A DNA stretch of 64,000 bases from Cohnella sp. GbtcB17 (GTDB lineage Bacteria > Bacillota > Bacilli > Paenibacillales > Paenibacillaceae), in assembly GCF_019091135.1 (NCBI RefSeq), contig NZ_JAGXJW010000004.1, forward strand, positions 156,801 to 220,800, read 5' to 3'. Positions 8,431-17,804 of this stretch are shown one piece after another (position 1 is the first letter of the stretch; every line of letters starts with the position of its first letter). The notes under the pieces were generated by a model. The model made no database searches and was not told where the DNA came from. It was given only the letters and a program-made list of their open reading frames with translations. The position numbers and the translations under genes are program-made.

Positions 8431-9366
8431 TCAACTGAACCTGGCCCGCAGAGACTGCGCATATTGCAGCGGTGACAAGCCTTCGCAGCGCTTGAACAGC
8501 CGGCTGAAATAATGCAGGTCGGGATAGCCGACTTCGTCGGCGATCTGTCCGACCGTGAGCGTCGAGTGAAGCAGCAGCTCCTTCGCCTTGTCCATACGGA
8601 TCGAGAGGAGCATCTCCATCGGAGATTGACCCGTCGCTTCCTTGAACAGGGCGCGAAACCGGCTCGGCGACAAATGCACGGACGCCGCGATATCGCTTAG
8701 CTGAAGCTGGGAACGATAATGCGCCTGCATCCATTGGACCGCCCGGCCGATCCGTTCGCGCTGCGGATGACGGATGCTGATCCCCGCAGGCGTCGACAGC
8801 TCCCGGACGAGCAGCGCGAGCACATGAAGGAGGTCTCCGCGCATGCTCAGCTCCCTGCCGTATTCCCCGCTCTCGAACGCCGCATACAGGGAACGAAACA
8901 GCGCTTCGTATGCGACGGGGTCGGACGTAGAGACGACGCATGGAAAATCGACTTCTGCCAGCGATACGACAGGGCGTTCGGCAAGCTCCGGATCGTCCGG
9001 GATGAACGGCGAATGCACGTAATCCTGGCTCAGGTAGACGTCGTCGACGGAAAAGTTGTAGGCGTCCCCCATATAGATCAAGTCGAAATGCGCTGCATAA
9101 TACCGGAAGGTCCCGTTCGGCGGGACCGCGCAGGAATGCCGCACCATCGGCTGCAAGACGACCATATCGCCCGGACCGATCGCGTAATGAACGCCTTCGA
9201 TCACATAATCGCAGCGGCCTTCGAGTACGAACTTGAGCTCGTAATCGTAGATGATGCGCGGCGGCAGCCGGTAGCGATCGTCGCCGGCGATATGCTGGAC
9301 GAGACGGACGTAGGGAGCCAGCTCCCGGAAGCCGATCGTTTGGCGCGCCGCTTTTTTTGGTTCCAT
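8431..9366 (-). CDS. AraC family regulator
   Basis: This 311-residue regulator has an N-terminal cupin-like ligand half (YELKFVLEGRCDYVIEG near residue 43, then HYAIGPGDMVVLQP). Two AraC helix-turn-helix motifs occupy about residues 205-308, ending FSRLFKRCEGLSPLQYAQSL. AAGGAG is placed correctly before the ATG. It is upstream of, and co-directional with, the GH99-like gene, and divergent from the beta-helix gene at 9589. The shared intergenic region includes the palindrome TCAAAATTTTGA at 9461-9472. Control of both flanking genes is an inference. Confidence 0.92.
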   Translation of the reverse strand: MEPKKAARQTIGFRELAPYVRLVQHIAGDDRYRLPPRIIYDYELKFVLEGRCDYVIEGVHYAIGPGDMVVLQPMVRHSCAVPPNGTFRYYAAHFDLIYMGDAYNFSVDDVYLSQDYVHSPFIPDDPELAERPVVSLAEVDFPCVVSTSDPVAYEALFRSLYAAFESGEYGRELSMRGDLLHVLALLVRELSTPAGISIRHPQRERIGRAVQWMQAHYRSQLQLSDIAASVHLSPSRFRALFKEATGQSPMEMLLSIRMDKAKELLLHSTLTVGQIADEVGYPDLHYFSRLFKRCEGLSPLQYAQSLRARFS

Positions 9367-9460
9367 GGAGGCGTCTCCTTGCTTGAATTCGAGTGCTATG
9401 ATTCCATTCTACATGGTCCGGGGCCAAAGTCGTACGCAACCACAAAAAATAACGCCAATA

Positions 9461-9472
9461 TCAAAATTTTGA
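9461..9472. promoter_or_regulatory. Palindrome in the divergent AraC/beta-helix intergenic region
   Basis: TCAAAATTTTGA is a perfect 12-bp palindrome in an AT-rich patch between the divergent AraC gene and the beta-helix gene. It is a candidate operator. AraC proteins usually use direct repeats, so the link is weak. Confidence 0.3.
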
Positions 9473-9588
9473 CGCTATACGCATTGTCGGGATGGCCCGA
9501 TACTAAGGCTGTATGAATGATGCCTGCTCAGTCGGAATGGCGTATGGCGAATTGTAAGCGCAACCAAAATCAGGCGGGAGGAAAACAA

Positions 9589-11766
9589 ATGAAGAGAATG
9601 TCTCGGTTGGCGGCATGGATGATCGGCATTGTCGGCGTCATCGCGCTCGGGCTTTCAGCCCATGCGGATCAGGCGGATGCTGCGGTCTACTACGTGAACA
9701 ACCAGAGCGGCGCCGGCTGCAGCAATGCGTCGGCAGGTACGTCGACGACGGCGCCCTGGTGCGACTTTACCCCGGTCAACGCCCGGACGTTCGCGGCGGG
9801 AGACCAGGTGCTGCTCAGGAGCGGCGCGACCTGGACGGGACAGACGCTGACGCTGAAGGGCAGCGGAACGGCAGCCAATCCCATCGTGTTGTCCGCCTAC
9901 GGGGCGGGCGCGAAGCCTGTCATCGCACCCGGCACGACGGATGCCATCGCCGTGCTCATCGACGGTTATGCGGGGTGGAAGATTACGGGTCTGGAGCTGA
10001 AGAACGCCTGGGAAGGCATCAGGCTCCAGTACGATCATGCGTATAACCGGGATTATATCTGGATTGAAAATATGACGATCCGCGATATGACGGCCGCATA
10101 CAATAGCGCCCCGGCGACTTACAACCATACATCCGCCGGCATCAGCGTCAAGACGATGGCCGACGCCGTGTCGCCCGCGTATACCGACAAGGTGAACGCG
10201 CCGGGCAGACTGACGGCGCTTACGAACTTAACGATCAAAAACGTAGCGTTTTACAATTGCGACACCGCCACCTGGTTCGGGGCGCCTGTCTCCGGCTTTA
10301 ATCCGAACGAGCATTTATGGACGAAGCGCGTCGTCATGGACAATCTGACGATCGACGGGGGCGGCATGTGGGGCTTCAACGTTATTTTCGTGGATGGTGG
10401 GACGCTCACCAACCTGACGGCCAAAAACATCGGCGCCGTCTCCAATCCGTTCGGCTCGGCTGGCATGGTGGTCGCCTATTCCAAGAACGTGGAAGTAATC
10501 GGGGGCGAGATCGCGAACGTAGCCAGACACCCCGATCAAAATTACGACGGCGTCGGCTTCGACTTCGAAGGCGTCGGCAAGAACATCTCGCTGCGCGGCA
10601 TGAACATTCACGATACGGCCGGAGCGGGCATTTTCCACTTCAACAACTCGAGTCTGCCGGACGTCGATTCGGTCATCGAGAATAACGTCGTCAGCCATTA
10701 CGGCACGAATCCGGGCAACAGCAGCGAAGGGATCCAGTTTGCTGGCGGCAGCGGCCTCGTAACGAACAATGTGTTCAACAACAGCCGCGGCCGCAGCACG
10801 TACGGCGGAACATACGGCGGATTTTACTTTGCGGCGAATACGGTGAATACCGTGCCGACGACCTACGTGCCGACGGCACCGTCCGCCTTGCCTTCCCCGG
10901 CCGGGACCGGGCTGGTCGCTTCGCAGACGCCGGGCACGCTGCGCAACGATTCGAACGGCGAAGTCGGCTTCAAGTTCACGACCGGCGCCGGCGTTATCAG
11001 CGTGAACGGGCTGGGAAGGCAATTTACTGCGGGCAATGAAAAGTCGCATACGCTCAAGCTGTATCGCGATAGCGACAAGGCGATGCTCGGCGCCTGCAGC
11101 GTCCGGACGTCCGCGGGAACGCCGGATTCGCTCGGTTATCAATATTGCAAGCTGGCGGAAAGCGTCTCGCTTCTGCCGGGCACCGCCTACCTGCTCGTGA
11201 CGACCGAGGACAACGGCGGCGATCAGTGGTACAGCGACAATACGACGATCACGCTTGGCTTCGGGACGGTTGGCGGCTCGGTCTATAATAACGGATCCGG
11301 CTGGAATACCGGGATTTCGGGCAACCGCGCCTACGGTCCCGTGACGCTGCTGTACCAGGTCAATCTGGCCTATGGCGGCACCGCTTCCGCGTCGTCGACG
11401 GATACCGCCAACGGCTATTCGGCCGCCAAGGTAAACGACGGAACGGCGACCACCGACTTTAACGGCTGGGCCAGCGCTTCACCGATTATGCCGCAGTGGG
11501 TGCAAATCGACTTTGGCGCGAACCGGACATTGGGCCGGGTCGAGCTGTTCACGACGAGCGGGTACGAGCTGCGGAACTATCAGCTTCAAGTCTGGAACGG
11601 CGCCGCCTGGGTCGACTGCGTTCCGGCGGTGACGGGCAATGCGCAGGCACACAGCACGCATGTCTTTGCGCCGGTGACCGGCTCCAAGATACGAGTGTAC
11701 GCGACGCTTGGCGATGCGGCGAGCAGCTATGCGCGCGTCAACGAGATTCAGGTATTTAGCAGTTGA
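9589..11766 (+). CDS. Secreted right-handed beta-helix protein with C-terminal F5/8-type C (discoidin) domain
   Basis: This 725-residue protein has a signal peptide (about residues 1-31, hydrophobic core IGIVGVIALGLSA). A parallel beta-helix fold (about 33-430) begins AVYYVNNQSGAG and carries repeated short strands such as NLTIKNVAF. A C-terminal carbohydrate-binding F5/8 domain spans about 590-724. The architecture fits a secreted polysaccharide lyase or hydrolase of the pectate-lyase superfamily, but no catalytic set could be identified. The ATG at 9589 has GGGAGGAAAAC upstream. An in-frame ATG at 9517 would add 24 polar residues before the signal peptide and is rejected. The N-terminal 130 residues are clearly paralogous to the gene at 21824. 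Confidence 0.87.
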   Translation: MKRMSRLAAWMIGIVGVIALGLSAHADQADAAVYYVNNQSGAGCSNASAGTSTTAPWCDFTPVNARTFAAGDQVLLRSGATWTGQTLTLKGSGTAANPIVLSAYGAGAKPVIAPGTTDAIAVLIDGYAGWKITGLELKNAWEGIRLQYDHAYNRDYIWIENMTIRDMTAAYNSAPATYNHTSAGISVKTMADAVSPAYTDKVNAPGRLTALTNLTIKNVAFYNCDTATWFGAPVSGFNPNEHLWTKRVVMDNLTIDGGGMWGFNVIFVDGGTLTNLTAKNIGAVSNPFGSAGMVVAYSKNVEVIGGEIANVARHPDQNYDGVGFDFEGVGKNISLRGMNIHDTAGAGIFHFNNSSLPDVDSVIENNVVSHYGTNPGNSSEGIQFAGGSGLVTNNVFNNSRGRSTYGGTYGGFYFAANTVNTVPTTYVPTAPSALPSPAGTGLVASQTPGTLRNDSNGEVGFKFTTGAGVISVNGLGRQFTAGNEKSHTLKLYRDSDKAMLGACSVRTSAGTPDSLGYQYCKLAESVSLLPGTAYLLVTTEDNGGDQWYSDNTTITLGFGTVGGSVYNNGSGWNTGISGNRAYGPVTLLYQVNLAYGGTASASSTDTANGYSAAKVNDGTATTDFNGWASASPIMPQWVQIDFGANRTLGRVELFTTSGYELRNYQLQVWNGAAWVDCVPAVTGNAQAHSTHVFAPVTGSKIRVYATLGDAASSYARVNEIQVFSS

Positions 11767-11802
11767 TGCCGATAGTGGCGATCGTCTGATGGGCGTGGAT
11801 AC

Positions 11803-12334
11803 AGGAATAGCGCAATTCTGCGCTATTCCTGCGCATGACGCGTGCTGGTGGGGGAGACTGAAGAGCGTGCATGCGAGTATAGCGCAATTCTGCGCTATTC
11901 CTGAGTATGACGCGAGCGGGTGAGGGCGTCTAGAGGACGTGCATGCAAGCATAGCTCAATTTTGAGCTATGCTTAAGCATGGCGCGGTAGGGGAGCGATC
12001 GCCTAAATGCGAGCATGCGAGTATAGCGCAATTCTGCGCTATTCCTGAGTATGACGCGAGCGGGTGAGGGCGTCTAGAGAGCGTGCATGCAAGCATAGCT
12101 CAATTCTGAGCTATGCTTAAGCATGGCGCGGTAGTGGAGCGGTCGGCTAAATGCGAGCATGCGAGTATAGCGCAATTCTGCGCTATTCTTGCACATGACG
12201 CGAGTAGGTGGGGGTGTCTAGACGGCGTGCATGCAAGAATAGCTCAATTTTGAGCTATGCTTAAGCATGGCGCGGTAGGGGAGCGGACGGCTAAATGCGA
12301 GCATGCGAGTATAGCGCAATTCTGCGCTATTCTT
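11803..12334. repeat. Array of eight palindromes at exact 72-bp spacing
   Basis: Eight hairpin cores begin at 11807, 11879, 11951, 12023, 12095, 12167, 12239 and 12311, each exactly 72 bp from the next. Two core types occur: A is ATAGCGCA-ATTC-TGCGCTAT and B is ATAGCTCA-ATT(T/C)-TGAGCTAT. From 11879 on they alternate A, B, A, B, A, B, A, so the true repeat is a 144-bp dimer. The first and third hairpins extend to perfect 12-bp stems. The 50-bp spacers are also conserved, with GCATG(C) near most cores. No T-tract follows the cores. The array fills the space between the end of the beta-helix gene and the terminator of the convergent regulator gene. Confidence 0.92.
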
Positions 12335-12380
12335 GCGCATGACGCAAGCGAGTGGAGATCGACTGAAAGGGATGAATCGA

Positions 12381-12436
12381 AACAAAAAAGGGGCTTTCTC
12401 AAAGGGTCAGCAATCGACCCGCGAGTGAGCCCCATT
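12381..12436 (-). terminator. Terminator of the kinase/response-regulator operon
   Basis: On the minus strand GGGGCT (12434-12429) pairs with AGCCCC around an inner GGGTC/GACCC stem, and the outer arm is followed by TTTTTTG. It lies about 70 bp after the stop of the response regulator and is a good intrinsic terminator. Confidence 0.7.
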
Positions 12437-12502
12437 TTTGGCGAATTCGGCCTCGCTCAGCTTGAGACAGCCGCTTTTTCGTTCGCCCCGGCGCGGCGGT
12501 GG

Positions 12503-14230
12503 TCACAGCGTGCGAAATTTAAACTCGCTTGGCGTAAACCCGGTCGCTTTCTTGAACACTTTGGAGAAATATTTCTCATTTTGAAATCCTACGAGATTGG
12601 CAATCTCATAGGTTCGGTACCGGCCTTCGCGGATATAAAACTTCGCCTTCTCCATGCGCAGCCTCAGCAGGAAGTCGGTGAAGTTTTCGCCGAGCTCCTT
12701 TTTGAACTCCCTGCTGAGATATTCCGGGCTGATCTGCAGATGGTCCGCCACCAGCTCCAGACTGATCGCCTCGTGGAAGTGCTCGGCAATAAAATCGCGC
12801 GCCTTTCCCATCAGCTTCTTGGTCGATCGGGTCGATTTTTCCTGGATATGCGCGAATGCGTCCATGCACCGCTGCCGGAACCAGGCGATCATTTCCTCCA
12901 CGCTTTGCAGCGCGTTGACCTGCGTATACAAATGATACTCGTCGCCGAGCGCTTCGTCGGCGTCGAAGCCAAGCTGCCTCAAGATGGTGGCGATCAGCAC
13001 CACGAGCCGATAATTCAGCTTGGCTACGTCGGCGATCTCGAACGAGCAGGGAACGCGGAAAGGCGCGAAGCGCTCCGCAAGGAATGCCGAGGCCTCGTCC
13101 TGACGGTGCGCCTCGAACAGGGCCAGCAGCTCCCGTTCCGCCGCAAGGTCGAGCGTTACGCTCTCGGGAGCCGAATCCCGCACCGCTCTGCACGCATACA
13201 CGCGACCCCCGCCGTGCACCAGCTTCTGCGCATAGGCGCGACGCGCGGAGGCGAACGAAGCCGGCGTCTCGTCGAGCCGTCCGGCAGCGTGTCCGACGCC
13301 CGCCGTAATAGACAGCTTCAACACGTCGAGCGCGAGTCCGGACGCCCGATCAGACAGCGCCGCTATCTTCCCATCCGCGTTCTGCCCATCCGCGTTCTGC
13401 CCATCCGCGTTCTGCCCATCCGCATTCTGCCCATCCGCGCTCTGTCCATTCGCGCTCTGCCCATCCGCGCTCTGCCCATCCGCGCTCTGCCCATCCGCAT
13501 ACTGCCCATCCTCACCGTCCCCATTCAGCAGCAGGCCGATCCCGTCATCCCATCGAAACGGCTCCGCGATAAGCCCACCCTCCCGAAAGACCTCGAGACA
13601 AAGATTTTCAAGCCCGTACTTCAGCAGCTCGACATCGGAGCGCGGCATCGCTTGCGCGATGCGAACCGCCTCGTCCATGCCGGCCAGCCATACATAATGG
13701 AAGGGATACGGAAATCGGATGCCGTATTCTTCGCATTTGCGCGCCTGCCTGCCGGATGCTTCCTTGCCCTCGACGATCTCGGTCAAGTAACGGCGGCGCA
13801 GCTCCGAGGTGCCGGCGTTTAACTTGATCTGAAGCCGTAGCTCGTCTTCGCGCAGGTCCCGCTTCTGCATCAATTCCTGCAGCGCGCGACGGACGACGTC
13901 TTCGAGTTCGGTTTCGGCGACGGGCTTCAGCAGATAGGCGTAAGCGCCGAATTTTAGCGCCTTTTGCGCGTATTCGAATAGATCGTAGCCGCTCAGCACG
14001 ATGAACGGCACGTCGCCATGACGCTCGCGAACGCGCTCCAGCAGGGCGATGCCGTCCATTTCGGGCATTCTAATATCGGACAGGATTAGGTCGGCCTTCC
14101 GCTCCTCCAGCAGCGCGAGCGCCTCCGAGCCGTTGCCGGCGATCCGGATGTCGTCGATGCCGAACCGGCGGAGAGCGTCCTCGAGCGAGCCGCGAATTTG
14201 CGTCTCGTCTTCGACAATCAGGATGTTCAT
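12503..14230 (-). CDS. YesN-type response regulator (REC plus AraC helix-turn-helix) with pentapeptide-repeat insert
   Basis: This 575-residue protein has an N-terminal receiver domain (ILIVEDE start, phosphorylatable Asp in LILSDIRMPEMDG near residue 53). A long middle region follows, then a C-terminal AraC DNA-binding domain (about 475-575, ending FSKVFKKATGFTPSEFK). The ATG at 14230 directly follows the kinase stop codon and has AGGAGG upstream. An in-frame ATG at 14251 lies inside the kinase gene and is unlikely. Residues about 240-287 consist of around nine ADGQS/ADGQN pentads, which is unusual for this family. With the kinase upstream it should control the divergent importer and the downstream glycan genes. 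Confidence 0.93.
   Translation of the reverse strand: MNILIVEDETQIRGSLEDALRRFGIDDIRIAGNGSEALALLEERKADLILSDIRMPEMDGIALLERVRERHGDVPFIVLSGYDLFEYAQKALKFGAYAYLLKPVAETELEDVVRRALQELMQKRDLREDELRLQIKLNAGTSELRRRYLTEIVEGKEASGRQARKCEEYGIRFPYPFHYVWLAGMDEAVRIAQAMPRSDVELLKYGLENLCLEVFREGGLIAEPFRWDDGIGLLLNGDGEDGQYADGQSADGQSADGQSANGQSADGQNADGQNADGQNADGQNADGKIAALSDRASGLALDVLKLSITAGVGHAAGRLDETPASFASARRAYAQKLVHGGGRVYACRAVRDSAPESVTLDLAAERELLALFEAHRQDEASAFLAERFAPFRVPCSFEIADVAKLNYRLVVLIATILRQLGFDADEALGDEYHLYTQVNALQSVEEMIAWFRQRCMDAFAHIQEKSTRSTKKLMGKARDFIAEHFHEAISLELVADHLQISPEYLSREFKKELGENFTDFLLRLRMEKAKFYIREGRYRTYEIANLVGFQNEKYFSKVFKKATGFTPSEFKFRTL
13370..13510 (-). repeat. 15-bp coding tandem repeat inside the response regulator
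   Basis: About nine near-identical 15-bp units, read on the plus strand as CCCATCCGCGTTCTG and variants, encode ADGQS or ADGQN in the regulator. Changes in copy number would keep the reading frame and change only the length of a polar loop. Confidence 0.9.
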
Positions 14231-14231
14231 G

Positions 14232-16091
14232 TCAGACCGCCTCCTCTCCAAGCCTGTCGTGCAGCGGGAGCTTGATTCTTACCGTCGTGAAGGCGCCCGC
14301 CTTGCCGCTTATTTTGATTCCAAATGCCGGGCCGAAATGCAGCCGGATGCGCGCATGCACGTTTCGAATGCCAAGCCCGTTTCCTTGGCTGCCTGCGACA
14401 GTCGCTTCGTCCGTTACGGTCCGAGGCGTGCCGGCCGCCTCGGACGACGATAAAGCGAACCAGCCGTTCAGCCGCGATATTTCTTCTTCGGACATGCCCG
14501 AACCGTTATCGTAAATATAGATGAGCCAGTGATCGTCCGCCGGCTTGGCTGTAATGCGCAGCTCGCCGCCGATCGTCTTGTTCGCCAGTCCGTGCTGGAT
14601 CGCGTTCTCGACGAGCGGCTGAAGCGTCAATCTTGGCACGGGCTTTTCCCACAGCGCGTCGTCGATCTCGAAAACGGTAGAGAACCGTCCGGCAAAGCGG
14701 ATATCGTGAAGATAAATGTATTTCCGGATGTGATCGATCTCTTCGCGCAGGGTGACGGCGCTGCTGCCCTGATGCAGGCTGTACCGGAAAATGCCCGACA
14801 GGTTCTGCACCATCGCGGAAGCGCGTTCATAATCGTGGCGGTCGATGACCGACTTGGTCGCATACAGCGTGTTGTACAAGAAATGAGGATTGATCTGCGA
14901 CTGCAGCGCATTGAGCTCCGCCTGGTTGCGAAGCAGGTTCGCTTCATACTTCTGAACGATCAGCGATTCGATATTCCCGACCATGGTGTTGAACGCCTGG
15001 CTGATGCGGGCCAGCTCGTCGTTGCCCTTGACGGGAACCCGCGTGGAGAAGTTCCCCATCTCCAATTGCTTGAACGAGGGCATGAGCCGGCGAAGCGGCT
15101 TGACGATCAAAAAGGAGACGACGATGGAGATGAGCAGCACGATTCCCGAGACGACGATCAGCATGAGGGCCGTTATGCTCCGGAGAAAGCCGCTTTTCTT
15201 CTGCAGCTCGGACATCGGGAGCAGGGACACGACCTGAAATCCGTACTGGGACGGCGCGCTGGCGATGACAAGCATACTCTGTCCGCCGATGTCGGTCTTG
15301 ACCTGGCCGCGGCTTAGCCCCTTGGCGACGGACAGCAGTTTGTCGCTCTCCTTTTCCCCCCATTGGACATTGCTGTAGATGAGCTTGCCCGTTCGGCTGA
15401 TGATGGCGGTCTGCTCGCCCTCCTGCAAATTAATATTGGCGATGTCGCCGAAGAACTGCTCGGTGTTCTGATCGACAAGCAAGACGCCGGCCGGTCCGTC
15501 CGCATTGTAATCGGCGATGGACTGCGCGACCGAGATGACGACGGGCTTGGGGGCGCTGACGGGATTAAAAAGAAAATCGTTCGTGTGCGGATCGAGAAAA
15601 TGGGGCGCGCCGTTAAGCGCCATCGTCTCCTTGAACCAGGGCTCGTCCAGCACGGAGCCGGCGACGGAGTTGCGGCCCTGAACGTTAATGGCGTACTTGA
15701 TTTCGCCGTGCGTGTCGATCAGGGTAATGCCGTTCAGTTTGTCGTTCATCTGAATAAGGGCGAGAAAATAGCGGTCGAGTCGCTCCTTGTAGTCGAAGTA
15801 GGCATCGCTCGTGTCGCCTGGCCCGGAGCCGAGCATATAGGTAATTTCTTTGCTGATCAAAAAGAGGGAGGCCGATTGCTTCTGCAGGATCAGCACGTTT
15901 TCGTCGATGTTGCGCATGATCTGGTCGGAGATGGCCGCTTTATTGCGGATATAGTTGTTCTCTACGTTGCGCGCGGACAGGGTGTAGGAGACGGCGCCGT
16001 AAAGGAAGACGGGCACCGATATCGCGAGCAGGTAGATCACGAACAGCCGATACGCGATTGAGTTGTTTGCCGGAAAGCGCCATTTACGCAT
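14232..16091 (-). CDS. YesM-type sensor histidine kinase
   Basis: This 619-residue membrane kinase has a first membrane helix near residue 12 (YRLFVIYLLAISVPVFLY), an extracytoplasmic sensor region to about 295, a second helix (LMLIVVSGIVLLISIVV) and a HAMP domain (PLRRLMPSFKQLEMGNF). The histidine block is NPHFLYNTLYA, and the ATPase domain has N-box LVENAIQHGL and G-box DNGSGMS. The ATG at 16091 has GGAG 9 nt upstream. The in-frame ATG at 16148 lacks a site. It pairs with the response regulator that starts 1 nt after its stop. It probably senses an extracellular oligosaccharide and activates the importer on the other side. Confidence 0.92.
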   Translation of the reverse strand: MRKWRFPANNSIAYRLFVIYLLAISVPVFLYGAVSYTLSARNVENNYIRNKAAISDQIMRNIDENVLILQKQSASLFLISKEITYMLGSGPGDTSDAYFDYKERLDRYFLALIQMNDKLNGITLIDTHGEIKYAINVQGRNSVAGSVLDEPWFKETMALNGAPHFLDPHTNDFLFNPVSAPKPVVISVAQSIADYNADGPAGVLLVDQNTEQFFGDIANINLQEGEQTAIISRTGKLIYSNVQWGEKESDKLLSVAKGLSRGQVKTDIGGQSMLVIASAPSQYGFQVVSLLPMSELQKKSGFLRSITALMLIVVSGIVLLISIVVSFLIVKPLRRLMPSFKQLEMGNFSTRVPVKGNDELARISQAFNTMVGNIESLIVQKYEANLLRNQAELNALQSQINPHFLYNTLYATKSVIDRHDYERASAMVQNLSGIFRYSLHQGSSAVTLREEIDHIRKYIYLHDIRFAGRFSTVFEIDDALWEKPVPRLTLQPLVENAIQHGLANKTIGGELRITAKPADDHWLIYIYDNGSGMSEEEISRLNGWFALSSSEAAGTPRTVTDEATVAGSQGNGLGIRNVHARIRLHFGPAFGIKISGKAGAFTTVRIKLPLHDRLGEEAV

Positions 16092-16286
16092 CGAGCTCCA
16101 CTCCAGGTTGTTAGTAGGCCTTAAGTTGTTCCTATCATAGCATGGCACCGGAGCGCGTTCTATGGGATGATCAAGAAATTACACCTGATGTCAAGATGTT
16201 GATTCTATTCGATGCCGCGGCGTCCGGCTTACAATGAGCATGCGGGACGATGCCGCATGGTCTGTTCATCATAGGAGGGGTTCTCA

Positions 16287-17693
16287 ATGAATAACGTACG
16301 GACACGAAAAAAAGTACAGACATTGATTCCGGCCAGTATCCTTGCGCTCGGCTTGCTCTCGGCATGCGGATCGAACTCGGATGCGGGAGGAAATGGATCC
16401 GTTGCAAGCCCAAATACGGCGTCCGCGAGTCCGGCAAGCGGCGAAGCGACGGCCAGCAGCGCGCCGACCGGAAGCGACGCGTCGGCGCAGGATACCGAAG
16501 CGTTTACGATCAGCGTGGCGAGCTGGAACCTCGGAGACGAGCCGCTGGGCATCGTGAAGGCTTATCGCGAAGCGTTCGAGAAGGCCTACAAAGTCAAATA
16601 TCCGAACGCCACGATCGAATACAAGAATACCCCGGGCGAAGCCTACTTCGATCTGCTCAAAGCGCAAATGGCTTCGGCGTCGGCGGCCGACGTCGTCCAG
16701 TTCCAGAGCGCGCAGTTGCCGCTGTTCGCGAAGGCGGGCTATATCGCCGACCTGTCGGACATGCCGTTCGTGGCGAATATCGACGGCGCGCCCAAAACGC
16801 AAAGCTCTTACGGCGGCAAAGTGTACGCAGCGCCGTTCGACCTGAACAGCAACGGCGTCTGGTACAACCGCAAGCTGTTCGAGGACAACGGCATCCAGGT
16901 GCCGAAGACGTGGGACGAGCTGGTGCAGACGGCGGAGACGCTGAAAAGCAAGGGGATTACGCCTTTTGCCGGCGGCTTCAAGGACGCCTGGGTGGCGAGC
17001 ATGACCGTCAGCGTATTCCTGCCTAACGAGTACGGCAGCGATACGTTCGAGAAGGACGTTTACAACGGCACCAAGAAGCTGAACGGTCCGGAAATTCAGG
17101 CCGCATTCGGCAAGCTCCAGCAGTTCGTGGACAAAGGTTATTTCGGAAGCAACGCGCTCAGCAACGGATGGGATCTGCAGCGCAAGGATTTCGAGGACGG
17201 CAAAGCGGCCATGATTATCCACGGTCCGTACATCGGCGGTCTCGTCAACAGCGAGATGAAAGACAGCGGCGGCATGGAAACCGGATTTTTCGCCCTGCCG
17301 AGCGACAAAGGCGAGCCGCTGCTCAGCGTATCCGTCGGCGTATTGACGGGCGTCAATGCGCATACGAAAAACCTGCAGCGGGCCAAGGACCTGGTGACGG
17401 CGATGCACGATCCGGATGCCATCGTCATTCGCGACAAGGATGCGGGCGTATTCCCGGCCATCAAAGGAATCGACATCGATTACAAAGAAGTGGGCAACAA
17501 GGATTTCCTGAGCGTGCTCGGCTCCACCAAGAGCATGATTCAGGGGCAGTTCATGCCGGCGTCCGTCGGCGACGTCTATGCCAAGCTGTTCACCAAGATG
17601 CTGGCCGGCAAAGCGTTCAGCCCGTCCTGGCTTGACGAAGCCGACAGCGCCTTCGTTCGCGACAAGGGGCTCGTGGCCGCTCCCGAGCAGTAA
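16287..17693 (+). CDS. Carbohydrate ABC transporter substrate-binding lipoprotein
   Basis: This 468-residue family-1 sugar-binding protein has a lipobox ending at Cys27 (LLSAC), a Ser/Ala/Gly-rich linker to about residue 70, and motifs such as DLNSNGVWYNRKLFEDNG that are typical of CUT1 binding proteins. AGGAGGGG precedes the ATG. It is divergent from the kinase/regulator pair that probably controls it. Two permeases and a glycosidase follow on the same strand. The ligand is unknown. The downstream GH106-like enzyme hints at a rhamnose-containing oligosaccharide. Confidence 0.93.
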   Translation: MNNVRTRKKVQTLIPASILALGLLSACGSNSDAGGNGSVASPNTASASPASGEATASSAPTGSDASAQDTEAFTISVASWNLGDEPLGIVKAYREAFEKAYKVKYPNATIEYKNTPGEAYFDLLKAQMASASAADVVQFQSAQLPLFAKAGYIADLSDMPFVANIDGAPKTQSSYGGKVYAAPFDLNSNGVWYNRKLFEDNGIQVPKTWDELVQTAETLKSKGITPFAGGFKDAWVASMTVSVFLPNEYGSDTFEKDVYNGTKKLNGPEIQAAFGKLQQFVDKGYFGSNALSNGWDLQRKDFEDGKAAMIIHGPYIGGLVNSEMKDSGGMETGFFALPSDKGEPLLSVSVGVLTGVNAHTKNLQRAKDLVTAMHDPDAIVIRDKDAGVFPAIKGIDIDYKEVGNKDFLSVLGSTKSMIQGQFMPASVGDVYAKLFTKMLAGKAFSPSWLDEADSAFVRDKGLVAAPEQ

Positions 17694-17728
17694 GTTTTAT
17701 CATGGACAGCAACTGGCCGCAAGGCCGG

Positions 17729-17775
17729 GAAGGGATGCCGCGGATCGAGCTTCGCCGCCGTATCCCTTCTTCTTT
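17729..17775 (+). terminator. Hairpin between binding protein and permease
   Basis: GAAGGGAT (17729-17736) pairs with ATCCCTTC (17762-17769), with partial inner pairing, followed by TTCTTT. It has the same position and style as the hairpins after the binding-protein genes at 261 and 40858. It probably limits read-through into the permeases or protects the binding-protein mRNA. Confidence 0.45.
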
Positions 17776-17804
17776 CCAACGAACAACCGAAAGCAGGGAA
17801 GCGT

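Noticed and set aside
11708..11923. Possible repeat protein with SIAQFCAIP units over the 72-bp array
   Set aside because: The first part overlaps the beta-helix gene, stops interrupt the frame after two units, and the palindromes explain why both strands look alike.
11803..12334. CRISPR-like look of regularly spaced repeats
   Set aside because: The spacers are conserved between units, the repeats are short palindromes of two kinds, and no cas gene is present.
12257..13822. Plus-strand frame with LPIRVLPIRI-type repeats
   Set aside because: It is the antisense reading of the ADGQ repeat and of the response regulator, which has clear REC and AraC domains.
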